64,000 nucleotides of DNA from Dysgonomonas sp. ZJ279. GTDB lineage: Bacteria > Bacteroidota > Bacteroidia > Bacteroidales > Dysgonomonadaceae. Below the pieces are notes generated by a model. That model made no database searches, was not told where the DNA came from, and saw only the letters and a program-made list of their open reading frames with translations. The stretch is from contig NZ_JAAKEL010000006.1 of the NCBI RefSeq assembly GCF_011039205.1, positions 124,001-188,000 of the forward strand, in the 5' to 3' direction. This document shows, one piece after another, positions 45,842 through 54,271 of the stretch; the first letter of the stretch is position 1, and every line of letters starts with the position of its first letter. The translations under genes were made by a program, and so were the position numbers.

Positions 45842-47410
45842 TTATTTCCGCTTCACTCTATAAACATTAAAATGTCTCAGCTTATTTGGAATATCTTCTA
45901 ATTTATATCCCTCGGGTAAAAAACAATTCTCAGAAAGACCGGGCACAGCAAAAACATATACATCATCATATTTTTCGATCTTAGAAAAAGAATCTTTTTC
46001 TGATGAAAATTCAACAATCCTATCATCTGCCCAATATGGTATTAGTAAAGCTTGCACCCATGGCGCCTGACCAATCGAATCAGAATTGACAATTAACATT
46101 GGAACCTTCTGACTTTCAACACAATTTACTTTAACATAGGGAACACCCCAATATACATCGTCTTTAAGAATCCCTTTACTCAATGTGAAAGCAAAAAACA
46201 GAACAAACAAAAACTGCTGTTTGCGAGAATCGAAATACGATAAAACAAAAGGAATAAATAATGACACAATCGGCAGAGCAGAAACACCATAGCGAATAGC
46301 TTTGTATGGAGCTAATATAAAAACAATCAGAATCCAAAATAAAGCACAAACAGAAAGTAGCAATGGCAGAAAGGATTTTATATCTTGATTGTTACCCTTT
46401 CTTCTTTGCATGAAAATAAAGGCTACCGAAAGAACAAGTACTCCAACTGAATATATATCAAGAAAGAATGAACAAAGCTCTTTAGCCAGTCCTTCAATTG
46501 ACAATAAAATATTTGCGATCACCCCGTCTCCGCCTAACTTTTCTATGGCTTGTGTACCGCGTTCTGCGATAAGGAAGCTATTGTAATTGGAATAAACTGT
46601 CAAAACGAATATATAGGACAAAACAAGGGTACATATCAAAAAAGAAATATTATACTTCTGTTTTTTCTTATAAGAAAAAAACACCAAGGCAAATCCTAAA
46701 ATAATAACATAAAATACTGCAAAATAGCCAGACAGAAAAACCAGCGCCGTAGCTATCGCAATTAGAAGCATATTTTTCCATGTATCGAACCTCACCCTAT
46801 CTTGTATTGACAAATAACACAAAACAAACACAAAAGAGAATAATACAAGAATGGTTTCTTGTAACTGATATGGCCTAAAAAACAAAGTATTCGCTATGGA
46901 GGCAGGGTTAAGGAATGCAATAGCAAGGGTGCATATTACGAGAATTTTATTTGAGAATAATTTACGAGACAACCCGCATAATAAAAAGAAGCCACAAGCA
47001 AACAGCAGGAGATTCAAAATGAAACCTCTCATCAATATTTGATCAAAAACTGTTGTATCAGCTCCCCAAAAACTTATGCGTAAAAAAGAATAATACAGAT
47101 TTGTGTGTGGATCGTCTCTCGTCGAATTACGCAAAGATCTTACATCTTGAAAAATACTTTTTAAAGAATTATCATCTGACAATAAAATAGCTTTCAGTTC
47201 TCGTCCTGTGTATACGGCACTATCATCTTTAAACTCTTCGGTCCATCCGTAGGTATTATAAGTAGATAATATTACAGAAAGGTGCTCATCTAAAAATAAA
47301 TGTTCTTTATCCATAAACTTTAAGCAACGAATACCGGTAGCCAAAACAAAGACTAATAAAACCCAAAACCAAAACGAACGAAAAATCTTTACCAGAATAC
47401 TATAATTCAT
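45842..47410 (-). CDS. Hypothetical polytopic membrane protein, GT-C-like
   Basis: The 522-residue protein has about 10-11 hydrophobic segments and a soluble C-terminal part (from about 420). The first loop carries DKEHLFLDEHLSVIL, an acidic pattern like that of GT-C sugar transferases, but no clear family signature was found. Its neighbour makes a polyprenyl-sugar donor, which fits a transferase. It is read from a good promoter 70 bases upstream. The assignment to a glycosyltransferase is tentative. Confidence 0.7.
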   Translation of the reverse strand: MNYSILVKIFRSFWFWVLLVFVLATGIRCLKFMDKEHLFLDEHLSVILSTYNTYGWTEEFKDDSAVYTGRELKAILLSDDNSLKSIFQDVRSLRNSTRDDPHTNLYYSFLRISFWGADTTVFDQILMRGFILNLLLFACGFFLLCGLSRKLFSNKILVICTLAIAFLNPASIANTLFFRPYQLQETILVLFSFVFVLCYLSIQDRVRFDTWKNMLLIAIATALVFLSGYFAVFYVIILGFALVFFSYKKKQKYNISFLICTLVLSYIFVLTVYSNYNSFLIAERGTQAIEKLGGDGVIANILLSIEGLAKELCSFFLDIYSVGVLVLSVAFIFMQRRKGNNQDIKSFLPLLLSVCALFWILIVFILAPYKAIRYGVSALPIVSLFIPFVLSYFDSRKQQFLFVLFFAFTLSKGILKDDVYWGVPYVKVNCVESQKVPMLIVNSDSIGQAPWVQALLIPYWADDRIVEFSSEKDSFSKIEKYDDVYVFAVPGLSENCFLPEGYKLEDIPNKLRHFNVYRVKRK

Positions 47411-47479
47411 ATTACCGAGAATAAATTTGTAAAGCTTAAATAACTAAGCCAAATTAGAATTGGAGAGTTAAATAGACCG

Positions 47480-47510
47480 CAAAAGTAAAAATTAAAGCAA
47501 AGACGACAAA
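47480..47510 (-). promoter_or_regulatory. Promoter of the GT-C-like gene
   Basis: On the minus strand TTTG (47507-47510) and TACTTTTG (47480-47487) are 19 bp apart, a close match to the Bacteroidetes consensus. It lies between mutY and the GT-C-like gene. Confidence 0.55.
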
Positions 47511-47512
47511 CA

Positions 47513-48568
47513 TCAATCAGAAAGAAGATACTTTTCTACCAATCGCGAAACCGGATAATCATCGACCGTTTCAGCTTCTATTTGTAAGTAATCAGGAAAA
47601 TCCCCGCGTTCAATTTCTATTCGATAAAAATTAGCATAAATTATCTGATGTGACAAGACATGCTTCATTTGTGACACCAAAGTGATTGTCACTCCCTCCA
47701 CATTATCAAACAGCTTAACAAAAGACTCATCCTTCTGCAATCGTTCTATGGATAAGCTTTCGGAAGTTTCAATCAGCGGCAATTCATAAAGTCCATGCCA
47801 AATATCTTTAGCTCCACGTTTGTTCAAATACATTTTATCGTTGTGACGAATATCCAAGTAATTAAAATAGCGATTTCGAACCTTAGTCTTGCCTTCTTTA
47901 ACGGGGTAAGATGACACCTTATTATATAAATATGCCTGACAAAAATCTGCCATTGGACATATTTGGCAATTGGGAGACATAGGAACACACTGCAAAGCCC
48001 CAAATTCCATGATAGCCTGATTATGCAAACCCGGTTCTTCCTCATTGAGCAAAGACTGAGCCAATTGAGCAAAAACCTTTTTGCCGGATGTTGTATCTAT
48101 AGCGTCATCAACAGCAAATATACGCGACAACACCCGATACACGTTGCCATCGACTACGGCATAGGGCTGATTATATGCAAAAGAAACAATTGCAGCAGCA
48201 GTATACTCCCCTATACCTTTTAATGCTAAAACATCTTTATATTCGCGTGGAAATACTCCTTTATATATACCTGCTATTATTTGAGCCGTTGCATGAAGAT
48301 TTCGTGCCCTACTATAATAGCCTAAACCTTGCCATAATTTCAACACTTCGCCCTCGTCGGCGACGGCTAAACTACTCACATCAGGGAAACGGTAAATAAA
48401 ACGATCGAAGTATGCCCAGCCCTGATCGACCCGTGTTTGCTGCAATATTATTTCCGATATCCATATTATATAAGGATCGTTTGTTTCCCGCCAGGGTAAT
48501 TCCCGCTTATTCTTTTCATACCATTGTGTCAGCAATGCACTCAATCTTAAGTTTTTCCCTTCAACCAT
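47513..48568 (-). CDS. mutY: Adenine DNA glycosylase MutY
   Basis: The 351-residue repair enzyme removes adenine mispaired with 8-oxoguanine. Visible are the helix-hairpin-helix region ALKGIGEYTAAAI (about 112-124, the catalytic-domain motif), the 4Fe-4S ligands C-X6-C-X2-C-X5-C (CVPMSPNC...CPMADFC at about 195-211), and a C-terminal Nudix-like domain (about 225-351) that recognises 8-oxoG. In many Bacteroidetes it is near ssb and gldD; here it is beside the HU gene. Confidence 0.95.
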   Translation of the reverse strand: MVEGKNLRLSALLTQWYEKNKRELPWRETNDPYIIWISEIILQQTRVDQGWAYFDRFIYRFPDVSSLAVADEGEVLKLWQGLGYYSRARNLHATAQIIAGIYKGVFPREYKDVLALKGIGEYTAAAIVSFAYNQPYAVVDGNVYRVLSRIFAVDDAIDTTSGKKVFAQLAQSLLNEEEPGLHNQAIMEFGALQCVPMSPNCQICPMADFCQAYLYNKVSSYPVKEGKTKVRNRYFNYLDIRHNDKMYLNKRGAKDIWHGLYELPLIETSESLSIERLQKDESFVKLFDNVEGVTITLVSQMKHVLSHQIIYANFYRIEIERGDFPDYLQIEAETVDDYPVSRLVEKYLLSD

Positions 48569-48627
48569 GTAGTTTAATATATGATAATCTCATGTTTAAC
48601 TGCTTTTTTTACAAAAAATGAGTTTTA

Positions 48628-48662
48628 TTTGTTTCAAAGGTAAATAAAAAGCTATATATTTG
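48628..48662 (+). promoter_or_regulatory. Promoter of the HU gene
   Basis: TTTG (48628-48631) and TATATTTG (48655-48662) are 23 bp apart. The start of transcription would lie near 48669, about 38 bases before the ATG at 48707. Confidence 0.5.
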
Positions 48663-48706
48663 CAGTCCAAAAATTTAATTGTTTAGAACTATAAAAAAAT
48701 AAAAAA

Positions 48707-48982
48707 ATGACAAAAGCTGACATCGTTAACGAAATTGCGAAAAATACAGGTATTGACAAAGCTACTGTATTAAAAACAGTTGAATCATTCATGGACGTTG
48801 TAAAAGACTCACTTAGCAAGAATGAAAACGTTTACTTAAGAGGATTTGGAAGTTTCATCGTGAAAACTAGAGCACAAAAAACAGCTCGTAACATTTCTAA
48901 AAACACTACAATTATTATACCTGCACATTCTATCCCTGCATTTAAGCCGGCTAAAACTTTTGTTATACAGGTAAGAAAATAA
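48707..48982 (+). CDS. HU-family DNA-binding protein
   Basis: This 91-residue dimeric nucleoid protein bends and compacts DNA. The body (about 1-50) includes TKADIVNEIAKNTGI and the GFGSFIVKTRAQKTARN segment, with the DNA-binding beta arm at about 55-75. Length is normal for HU/IHF. It is followed 41 bases later by a tiny basic protein gene, then by RNase G. Confidence 0.95.
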   Translation: MTKADIVNEIAKNTGIDKATVLKTVESFMDVVKDSLSKNENVYLRGFGSFIVKTRAQKTARNISKNTTIIIPAHSIPAFKPAKTFVIQVRK

Positions 48983-49023
48983 AAAATTACATCAACAATT
49001 ATTAATTTCTAAATATAAAAAAT

Positions 49024-49116
49024 ATGCCAAGCGGAAAAAAAAGAAAAAGACATAAAATGTCTACGCACAAGCGCAAAAAGAGACTAAGAAAAAACAGACA
49101 CAAAAAGAAAAAATAA
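49024..49116 (+). CDS. Very short basic COX24/AURKAIP1-type protein (30 residues)
   Basis: ATG at 49024 to TAA at 49114-49116 encodes a 30-residue protein that is almost all Lys, Arg and His, starting MPSGKKRKRHKM and ending RHKKKK. This matches the COX24/AURKAIP1 domain family of tiny ribosome-associated proteins, of which the mitochondrial bS38/mS38-like subunit is a relative. It is probably a ribosomal component. It lies between HU and RNase G, and is too short for most gene finders. A terminator follows at 49150-49190. Confidence 0.82.
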   Translation: MPSGKKRKRHKMSTHKRKKRLRKNRHKKKK

Positions 49117-49149
49117 GGTCTGACATTTTTCTATGAAATGGAAATATAC

Positions 49150-49190
49150 AAGAACAAACTTATAAATTAATAGATTTTAGGTTTGTTCTT
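49150..49190 (+). terminator. Intrinsic terminator after the HU and COX24-type genes
   Basis: A perfect 10-bp stem (49150-49159 with 49181-49190) with a long 21-base loop is followed by TGTGTATTTT. It separates the HU unit from the RNase gene. Confidence 0.6.
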
Positions 49191-49305
49191 TGTGTATTTT
49201 GAGAAATAGGTTTATCTGCAAGGAATAAACAAATCCACTTATTAGTTTAAACATTTAGTCAAAGAATTATGTTTAATCTTCTACACCCTAATAATTAAAT
49301 AAAAT

Positions 49306-50880
49306 ATGAATAGCGAACTTGTAGTTGATGTTCAACCGAACGAAATCTCAATCGCTGTACTCGAAGATAAAAAATTAGTCGAGTTACAGAAAGAAGGAAG
49401 AGATGCATCGTTTGCAGTTGGTAACATCTATGCCGGCAAAGTAAAGAAAATAATGCCCGGCCTCAACGCTGCTTTTGTAGATATAGGGTACAAAAAAGAT
49501 GCTTTTCTTCACTACTTAGACCTTGGTGCTCAATTCAGGTCTGTAGACAAATTTCACAAACAGGCTATTGCTGACAAAAAGAAATTCCCCAATATTTCTA
49601 AAATGAAATTAGAGCCGGATATCAACAAAGAAGGCTCAATCAGCGATATACTAAAATCAGGACAAGAAATTCTTGTTCAAATTGCAAAGGAACCAATTTC
49701 GACGAAAGGACCACGGCTTACAGCCGAACTCTCACTGGCAGGACGTTTTCTCGTGCTTATTCCGTTTAACGATAAAGTTTCTGTCTCGCAGAAAATAAAA
49801 TCGAAAGAGGAACGTGCCCGACTTCGCCAGTTGATACAGAGTATCAAACCTAAGAACTTCGGAGTTATAGTACGAACTGTAGCCGAAGGAAAAAAGGTTG
49901 TAGAATTGGATACAGAATTAAAAACTCTCTTTAGACGATGGGAAGATAATTTACCGAAAATACAAAAGAGTAAATTACCAACCGTTGTTTACGAAGAGAC
50001 TGGACGTATCGTAGCCTTACTGCGAGACGTTTTCAATCCGAGCTTTCAGGAGATCCATGTAAATGATCAAGAAACTCTTAATCAGATAAAGGATTATATA
50101 ACAATTATTGCTCCCGAGAAGAAGAATATAGTAAAAGACTATACAGGAGAGCTTCCTATATTTGATAACTTCAATGTTACAAAGCAGATTAAAGCCCTTT
50201 TCGGCAAAACAGTTACTTTCCGAAATGGAGCATACCTTATCATTGAACACACAGAGGCGTTACACGTTGTAGATGTCAACAGCGGAAACAGATCTAAAAA
50301 CCCTGAAGCAGGACAAGAAAATAATGCTTGGGAAGTAAATTCCGCAGCAGCAGAGGAGATAGCCCGACAATTACGATTACGAGACATGGGGGGAATTATC
50401 GTAATCGACTTTATAGATATGACGGAAGGAGAGCACCGTAGCCAGCTAATAGCTAAAATGCAGGAATTAATGTCTAAGGATCGTGCCAAACACAACATAT
50501 TGCCATTGAGCAAGTTTGGATTGATGCAAATCACTCGCCAGCGCGTACGACCCGAGATGGAAATATCGACCACAGAAATATGCCCGAACTGTTTTGGCAA
50601 AGGGGAGATAAGACCGTCTATTTTATTTACAGACACCTTGCGCATGAAAATAAGCTATTTGGTTAACCAATTGAACGTGAAGAAATTTACTTTACATGTA
50701 CACCCATATGTAGCAGCATTCATCAACAAAGGTTTTATATCATTGAATATGAAATGGAGATGGAGATATGGCAGAGGAATTAAAATAATTCCAAACCAGA
50801 ATCTAGCATATCTCGAATATCATTTCTATGATGAAAACAAAGATGAAATAGATATGAAACAAGATTTTGAAATAAAGTAG
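49306..50880 (+). CDS. rng: Ribonuclease E/G family protein
   Basis: The 524-residue endoribonuclease processes and degrades RNA. It has an N-terminal S1-type RNA-binding region (about 35-130, GNIYAGKVKKIMPGLNAAFVDIG), the catalytic DNase-I-like domain with the metal-binding Asp residues in HVVDVNSGNRS and IVIDFIDMTEGEHR, and the zinc-link motif CPNC (about 425). Length fits RNase G rather than the longer RNase E. It has its own leader after the terminator. Confidence 0.94.
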   Translation: MNSELVVDVQPNEISIAVLEDKKLVELQKEGRDASFAVGNIYAGKVKKIMPGLNAAFVDIGYKKDAFLHYLDLGAQFRSVDKFHKQAIADKKKFPNISKMKLEPDINKEGSISDILKSGQEILVQIAKEPISTKGPRLTAELSLAGRFLVLIPFNDKVSVSQKIKSKEERARLRQLIQSIKPKNFGVIVRTVAEGKKVVELDTELKTLFRRWEDNLPKIQKSKLPTVVYEETGRIVALLRDVFNPSFQEIHVNDQETLNQIKDYITIIAPEKKNIVKDYTGELPIFDNFNVTKQIKALFGKTVTFRNGAYLIIEHTEALHVVDVNSGNRSKNPEAGQENNAWEVNSAAAEEIARQLRLRDMGGIIVIDFIDMTEGEHRSQLIAKMQELMSKDRAKHNILPLSKFGLMQITRQRVRPEMEISTTEICPNCFGKGEIRPSILFTDTLRMKISYLVNQLNVKKFTLHVHPYVAAFINKGFISLNMKWRWRYGRGIKIIPNQNLAYLEYHFYDENKDEIDMKQDFEIK

Positions 50881-50895
50881 AAATCTACAATAAAT

Positions 50896-50925
50896 AAAAG
50901 CCCGACAATTAATTATCGGGCTTTT
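50896..50925. terminator. Bidirectional intrinsic terminator after rng
   Basis: A perfect 10-bp stem (50896-50905 with 50916-50925) with a 10-base loop lies between the convergent rng and outer-membrane protein genes, with A-rich and T-rich flanks. Confidence 0.85.
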
Positions 50926-50977
50926 ATTATTCTCATTTATCTCACCTAATTCGGTCAAGATAAGACTTTTTCTATAC

Positions 50978-51547
50978 TTAAAAGTCTTTTATTTCTTTCA
51001 CTAGTTTTTTAGAAGGCAGATAGATTTGGAATCCAACCCCAAATGAAAGACCATGAGTGTAAGCTGATGAACCGAAACCAACTATACCATCGTATTTCAG
51101 CAAACCTTCAATACCCACAGAAGGAGTAATAAAATAAGAAATACCGGGACCAAATCCAAAACCTAAACCAGTAGTGTTCGAACTATTCACTCTATTACTA
51201 ATCCCCTGAAAGCCAGTATTAGCTTCAACAAAGAATTTAGTATTTCTAAAAGCAGGAACCTTATCGACACCAACAAAATAACGAGCCAAAGGTCCTACTC
51301 CATAAGTATAAACATTTCCATCCTGCCCATTAACATGGTTTAAACCAAACTGTCCGTAAGCTCCGACTGCTAGTCCGTCTCTTATAAACCAAGCAGCCTT
51401 AGGTGTAAATTGGAAAGACGTTTGACTATCAAACGTCAAATTTAAATCAGCCACATTAGCTCCTACTAAAACGTTTCCCTGGCTTATCTGGGCTTTTGCC
51501 ACATTTACTCCTAATAGAAGTATAGCGAATACAATTATCTTTTTCAT
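50978..51547 (-). CDS. Outer-membrane beta-barrel protein
   Basis: The 189-residue product has a signal peptide (about 1-19, ending AKA) and alternating strands with aromatic ends, resembling the OmpW/porin-family small barrels common in Bacteroidetes. Motifs include GVGPLARYFVG and GLGFGFGPGISYFI. It is likely an outer-membrane barrel. It is read towards the rng terminator. Confidence 0.78.
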   Translation of the reverse strand: MKKIIVFAILLLGVNVAKAQISQGNVLVGANVADLNLTFDSQTSFQFTPKAAWFIRDGLAVGAYGQFGLNHVNGQDGNVYTYGVGPLARYFVGVDKVPAFRNTKFFVEANTGFQGISNRVNSSNTTGLGFGFGPGISYFITPSVGIEGLLKYDGIVGFGSSAYTHGLSFGVGFQIYLPSKKLVKEIKDF

Positions 51548-51920
51548 AAATAAATAATTTAATTAATAAAGACGCTTATTTAAAGAATATAAAACAAACT
51601 TTTTATTAATTTGTTTTAAATTTAACTAATACAGAAGGCAAACTTAATATATATTCACACATTACTAAAACAAACAAATACTATCCTTAACGTAAAAACC
51701 TGCAACAATTAGCCCAAAGAATAGATTCGAAGTATATCTAACAAAACATTCTTAAAATAAGCAATTAAATAAATACACTTAAAATACACACTTATTATAT
51801 TTTAACATTAAATCGCAAAATATTCAATAGACATCCATTGTTAATAAGCGTTTTCACAGACATATTATATTAATTTAAAAATATATCTTTGTATTAATCA
51901 ATAATAACCTAACGAAAATC
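51548..51920. other. Non-coding spacer before the GH92 gene
   Basis: No gene was seen in this AT-rich divergent region. A TATCTTTG -7 element at 51884-51891 is a plausible promoter for the GH92 gene, although no clear -33 TTTG is present. Confidence 0.4.
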
Positions 51921-54185
51921 ATGAGAAAACTGACATCTATCTTACTTTTTTCATTCTTGGCATACTCCGGATTTAGTTATGCACAGAAACAACCTGTAGA
52001 TTATGTAAATCCATTTATTGGAACAACAAACTATGGAACAACAAATCCAGGGGCAGTTTGCCCACAAAGTTTCATGTCGGTAACACCCTTCAACGTTATG
52101 GGTTCCGATCTTAATAAACGAGATAAAGACACTGGTTGGTGGTCGACTCCATATTCTTTCGCAAATAGCTATTTTACAGGTTTTGCACATGTAAATCTTA
52201 GTGGCGTTGGTTGTCCGGATATGAGTAGTTTATTACTTACTGCAACAACGGGTGAACTAGATGTTGACTATCACAACTATGGAAGTGAATATAAAGAAGA
52301 AACAGCAAGTCCCGGTTATTACTCAAACATTCTGACCAAATACAATATCAAAGCTGAAGCCAGTGCTACACCGCGTGTAGGTATATCCCGCTTCACTTTC
52401 CCAAAAGGTCAGAGCCATATCCTACTTAATCTTGGCGAAGGACTGACGAACGAATCGGGAGGTATGCTTCGTAAAGTCAATGATAGAGAGATAGAAGGAA
52501 CGAAACTATTAGGCACTTTCTGCTACACGGCTAACCAGGCTGTTTTTCCTATCTATTTTGTAATGCGCTTAAGTAAAGCCCCTAAAACAACAGGCTATTG
52601 GAAACTACAACGCCCAGGACTAGCGTGGGAAAAAGACTGGAACGCCGATGCAGGAAAATATAAATTATACACAAAGTATGAAAAAGAAATTGCAGGTGAC
52701 GATGTTGGTGCATATTTCACTTTCGACACAGAAGAAAATGAGGCTATTACTGTTCAAATGGGAGTATCTTTTGTCAGTATCGCAAATGCACGTGAAAACC
52801 TGAACAAAGAACAACCTAAGCCTGATTTTGATGGTATACATGCCGCTGCCCGTAAACAATGGAACGACGACCTATCCCGCATTCTTGTAGAAGGAGGAAC
52901 TGATGAGCAAAAAACAGTATTCTACACGGGACTGTATCATGCCCTTATCCATCCTAATATCCTACAAGATGTAAACGGACAATACCCTGCAATGGAAAGT
53001 TCTGAAATAAAAACGACTAAAGAGAACCGCTACACAGTATTTTCACTTTGGGATACATATCGCAATGTGCATCAGTTGATGACACTTATCTATCCCGATC
53101 GTCAATTGCAAATGATGCATTCGATGATAGATATGTATAAAGAACATGGTTGGATGCCTAAATGGGAACTTTACAGCCGCGAATCGTACACGATGGAAGG
53201 CGATCCTTCGATCCCTGTTATTGTAGATGCATATATGAAAGGGTTACGCGATTTTGATATAGAAACAGCCTACGAAGCATTCTATAAATCGGCAACAACT
53301 CCAGGTGCCGAAAACATGCTTCGTCCCGACAATGACGACTATATGAAATATGGTTATGTACCTTTGAGAGGTAAATTTGACAACTCAGTCTCACATGCTT
53401 TGGAATACTATATTGCCGATTGGAATCTGGCTCGCTTTGCAGAAGCGTTGGGCAAAAAAGAAGATGCTAAATTGTTTCACGACCGCTCTTTAGGCTACAA
53501 GCATTATTATGATAAAGAATACGGAACATTCCGCCCAATTCTTCCCGACGGTACATTCCTGACTCCATTCGATCCGTTATTGGGTGCAAACTTCGAACCA
53601 AACCCGGGTTTTCATGAAGGAAATGCATGGAACTATACATTCGCAGTACCGCATGATATTCCCGGACTAATGAAGTTGATGGGTGGACCTAAAAAATTCA
53701 CAGAAAAGCTACAATCGGTCTTCGACAACGGATACTTCGACCCGACTAACGAACCTGATATTATCTATCCTCACTTGTTCAGTGATGTGAAAGGCGAAGA
53801 GTGGCGTACTCAAAAAATCATCAAAGAGGTTCTAGCCAAACACTTTACAAATACTCCGGGTGGACTACCGGGAAATGATGATACAGGAACACTGTCTACA
53901 TGGGCAGTCTTCAATATGATGGGGATCTATCCTGTTTGTCCGGGACGCCCCGACTATACCTTAGTAACACCGACATTCGACAAAGTGACGATCAAACTCG
54001 ATCCTAAATTTTATAAATCGGGACAAGTCGTTATTGAAAAAGTGAAACCTATGGATGCTGCAAATCCTGATTATATAAGCAGTGTAAGAGTCGATGGCAA
54101 AGAACTAAAAAATTACCGCATAACACATGAAGAATTGACAGGAGCAAAAGAAATTAAATATTTAGTCAAACCAATGGCTAAATAA
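51921..54185 (+). CDS. GH92 family alpha-mannosidase
   Basis: The 754-residue protein has a signal peptide (about 1-21, ending SYAQ). Family hallmarks are VDYVNPFIGTTNYGTTNPGA near the N-terminus, the SLWDTYRNVHQLMTLIYP region (about 376-393) and the C-terminal EGNAWNYTF and PGNDDTGTLSTW motifs carrying the general acid/base and calcium-site residues. GH92 enzymes remove alpha-mannose (mostly 1,2 linkages) from N-glycans with inversion and need calcium. It is secreted, likely to the surface or periplasm. Confidence 0.93.
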   Translation: MRKLTSILLFSFLAYSGFSYAQKQPVDYVNPFIGTTNYGTTNPGAVCPQSFMSVTPFNVMGSDLNKRDKDTGWWSTPYSFANSYFTGFAHVNLSGVGCPDMSSLLLTATTGELDVDYHNYGSEYKEETASPGYYSNILTKYNIKAEASATPRVGISRFTFPKGQSHILLNLGEGLTNESGGMLRKVNDREIEGTKLLGTFCYTANQAVFPIYFVMRLSKAPKTTGYWKLQRPGLAWEKDWNADAGKYKLYTKYEKEIAGDDVGAYFTFDTEENEAITVQMGVSFVSIANARENLNKEQPKPDFDGIHAAARKQWNDDLSRILVEGGTDEQKTVFYTGLYHALIHPNILQDVNGQYPAMESSEIKTTKENRYTVFSLWDTYRNVHQLMTLIYPDRQLQMMHSMIDMYKEHGWMPKWELYSRESYTMEGDPSIPVIVDAYMKGLRDFDIETAYEAFYKSATTPGAENMLRPDNDDYMKYGYVPLRGKFDNSVSHALEYYIADWNLARFAEALGKKEDAKLFHDRSLGYKHYYDKEYGTFRPILPDGTFLTPFDPLLGANFEPNPGFHEGNAWNYTFAVPHDIPGLMKLMGGPKKFTEKLQSVFDNGYFDPTNEPDIIYPHLFSDVKGEEWRTQKIIKEVLAKHFTNTPGGLPGNDDTGTLSTWAVFNMMGIYPVCPGRPDYTLVTPTFDKVTIKLDPKFYKSGQVVIEKVKPMDAANPDYISSVRVDGKELKNYRITHEELTGAKEIKYLVKPMAK

Positions 54186-54201
54186 TATCAGATAACTTAT
54201 A

Positions 54202-54240
54202 AATAAAGGCTTGCAAATTATGTAAGCCTTTATTTTTTTG
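54202..54240 (+). terminator. Intrinsic terminator after the GH92 gene
   Basis: An 11-bp stem (54202-54212 with 54224-54234) is followed by a run of T. It separates the GH92 gene from the next, so the two are likely independent units. Confidence 0.8.
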
Positions 54241-54271
54241 TATTTTTATTGTTCTATATATTGATTAACCT

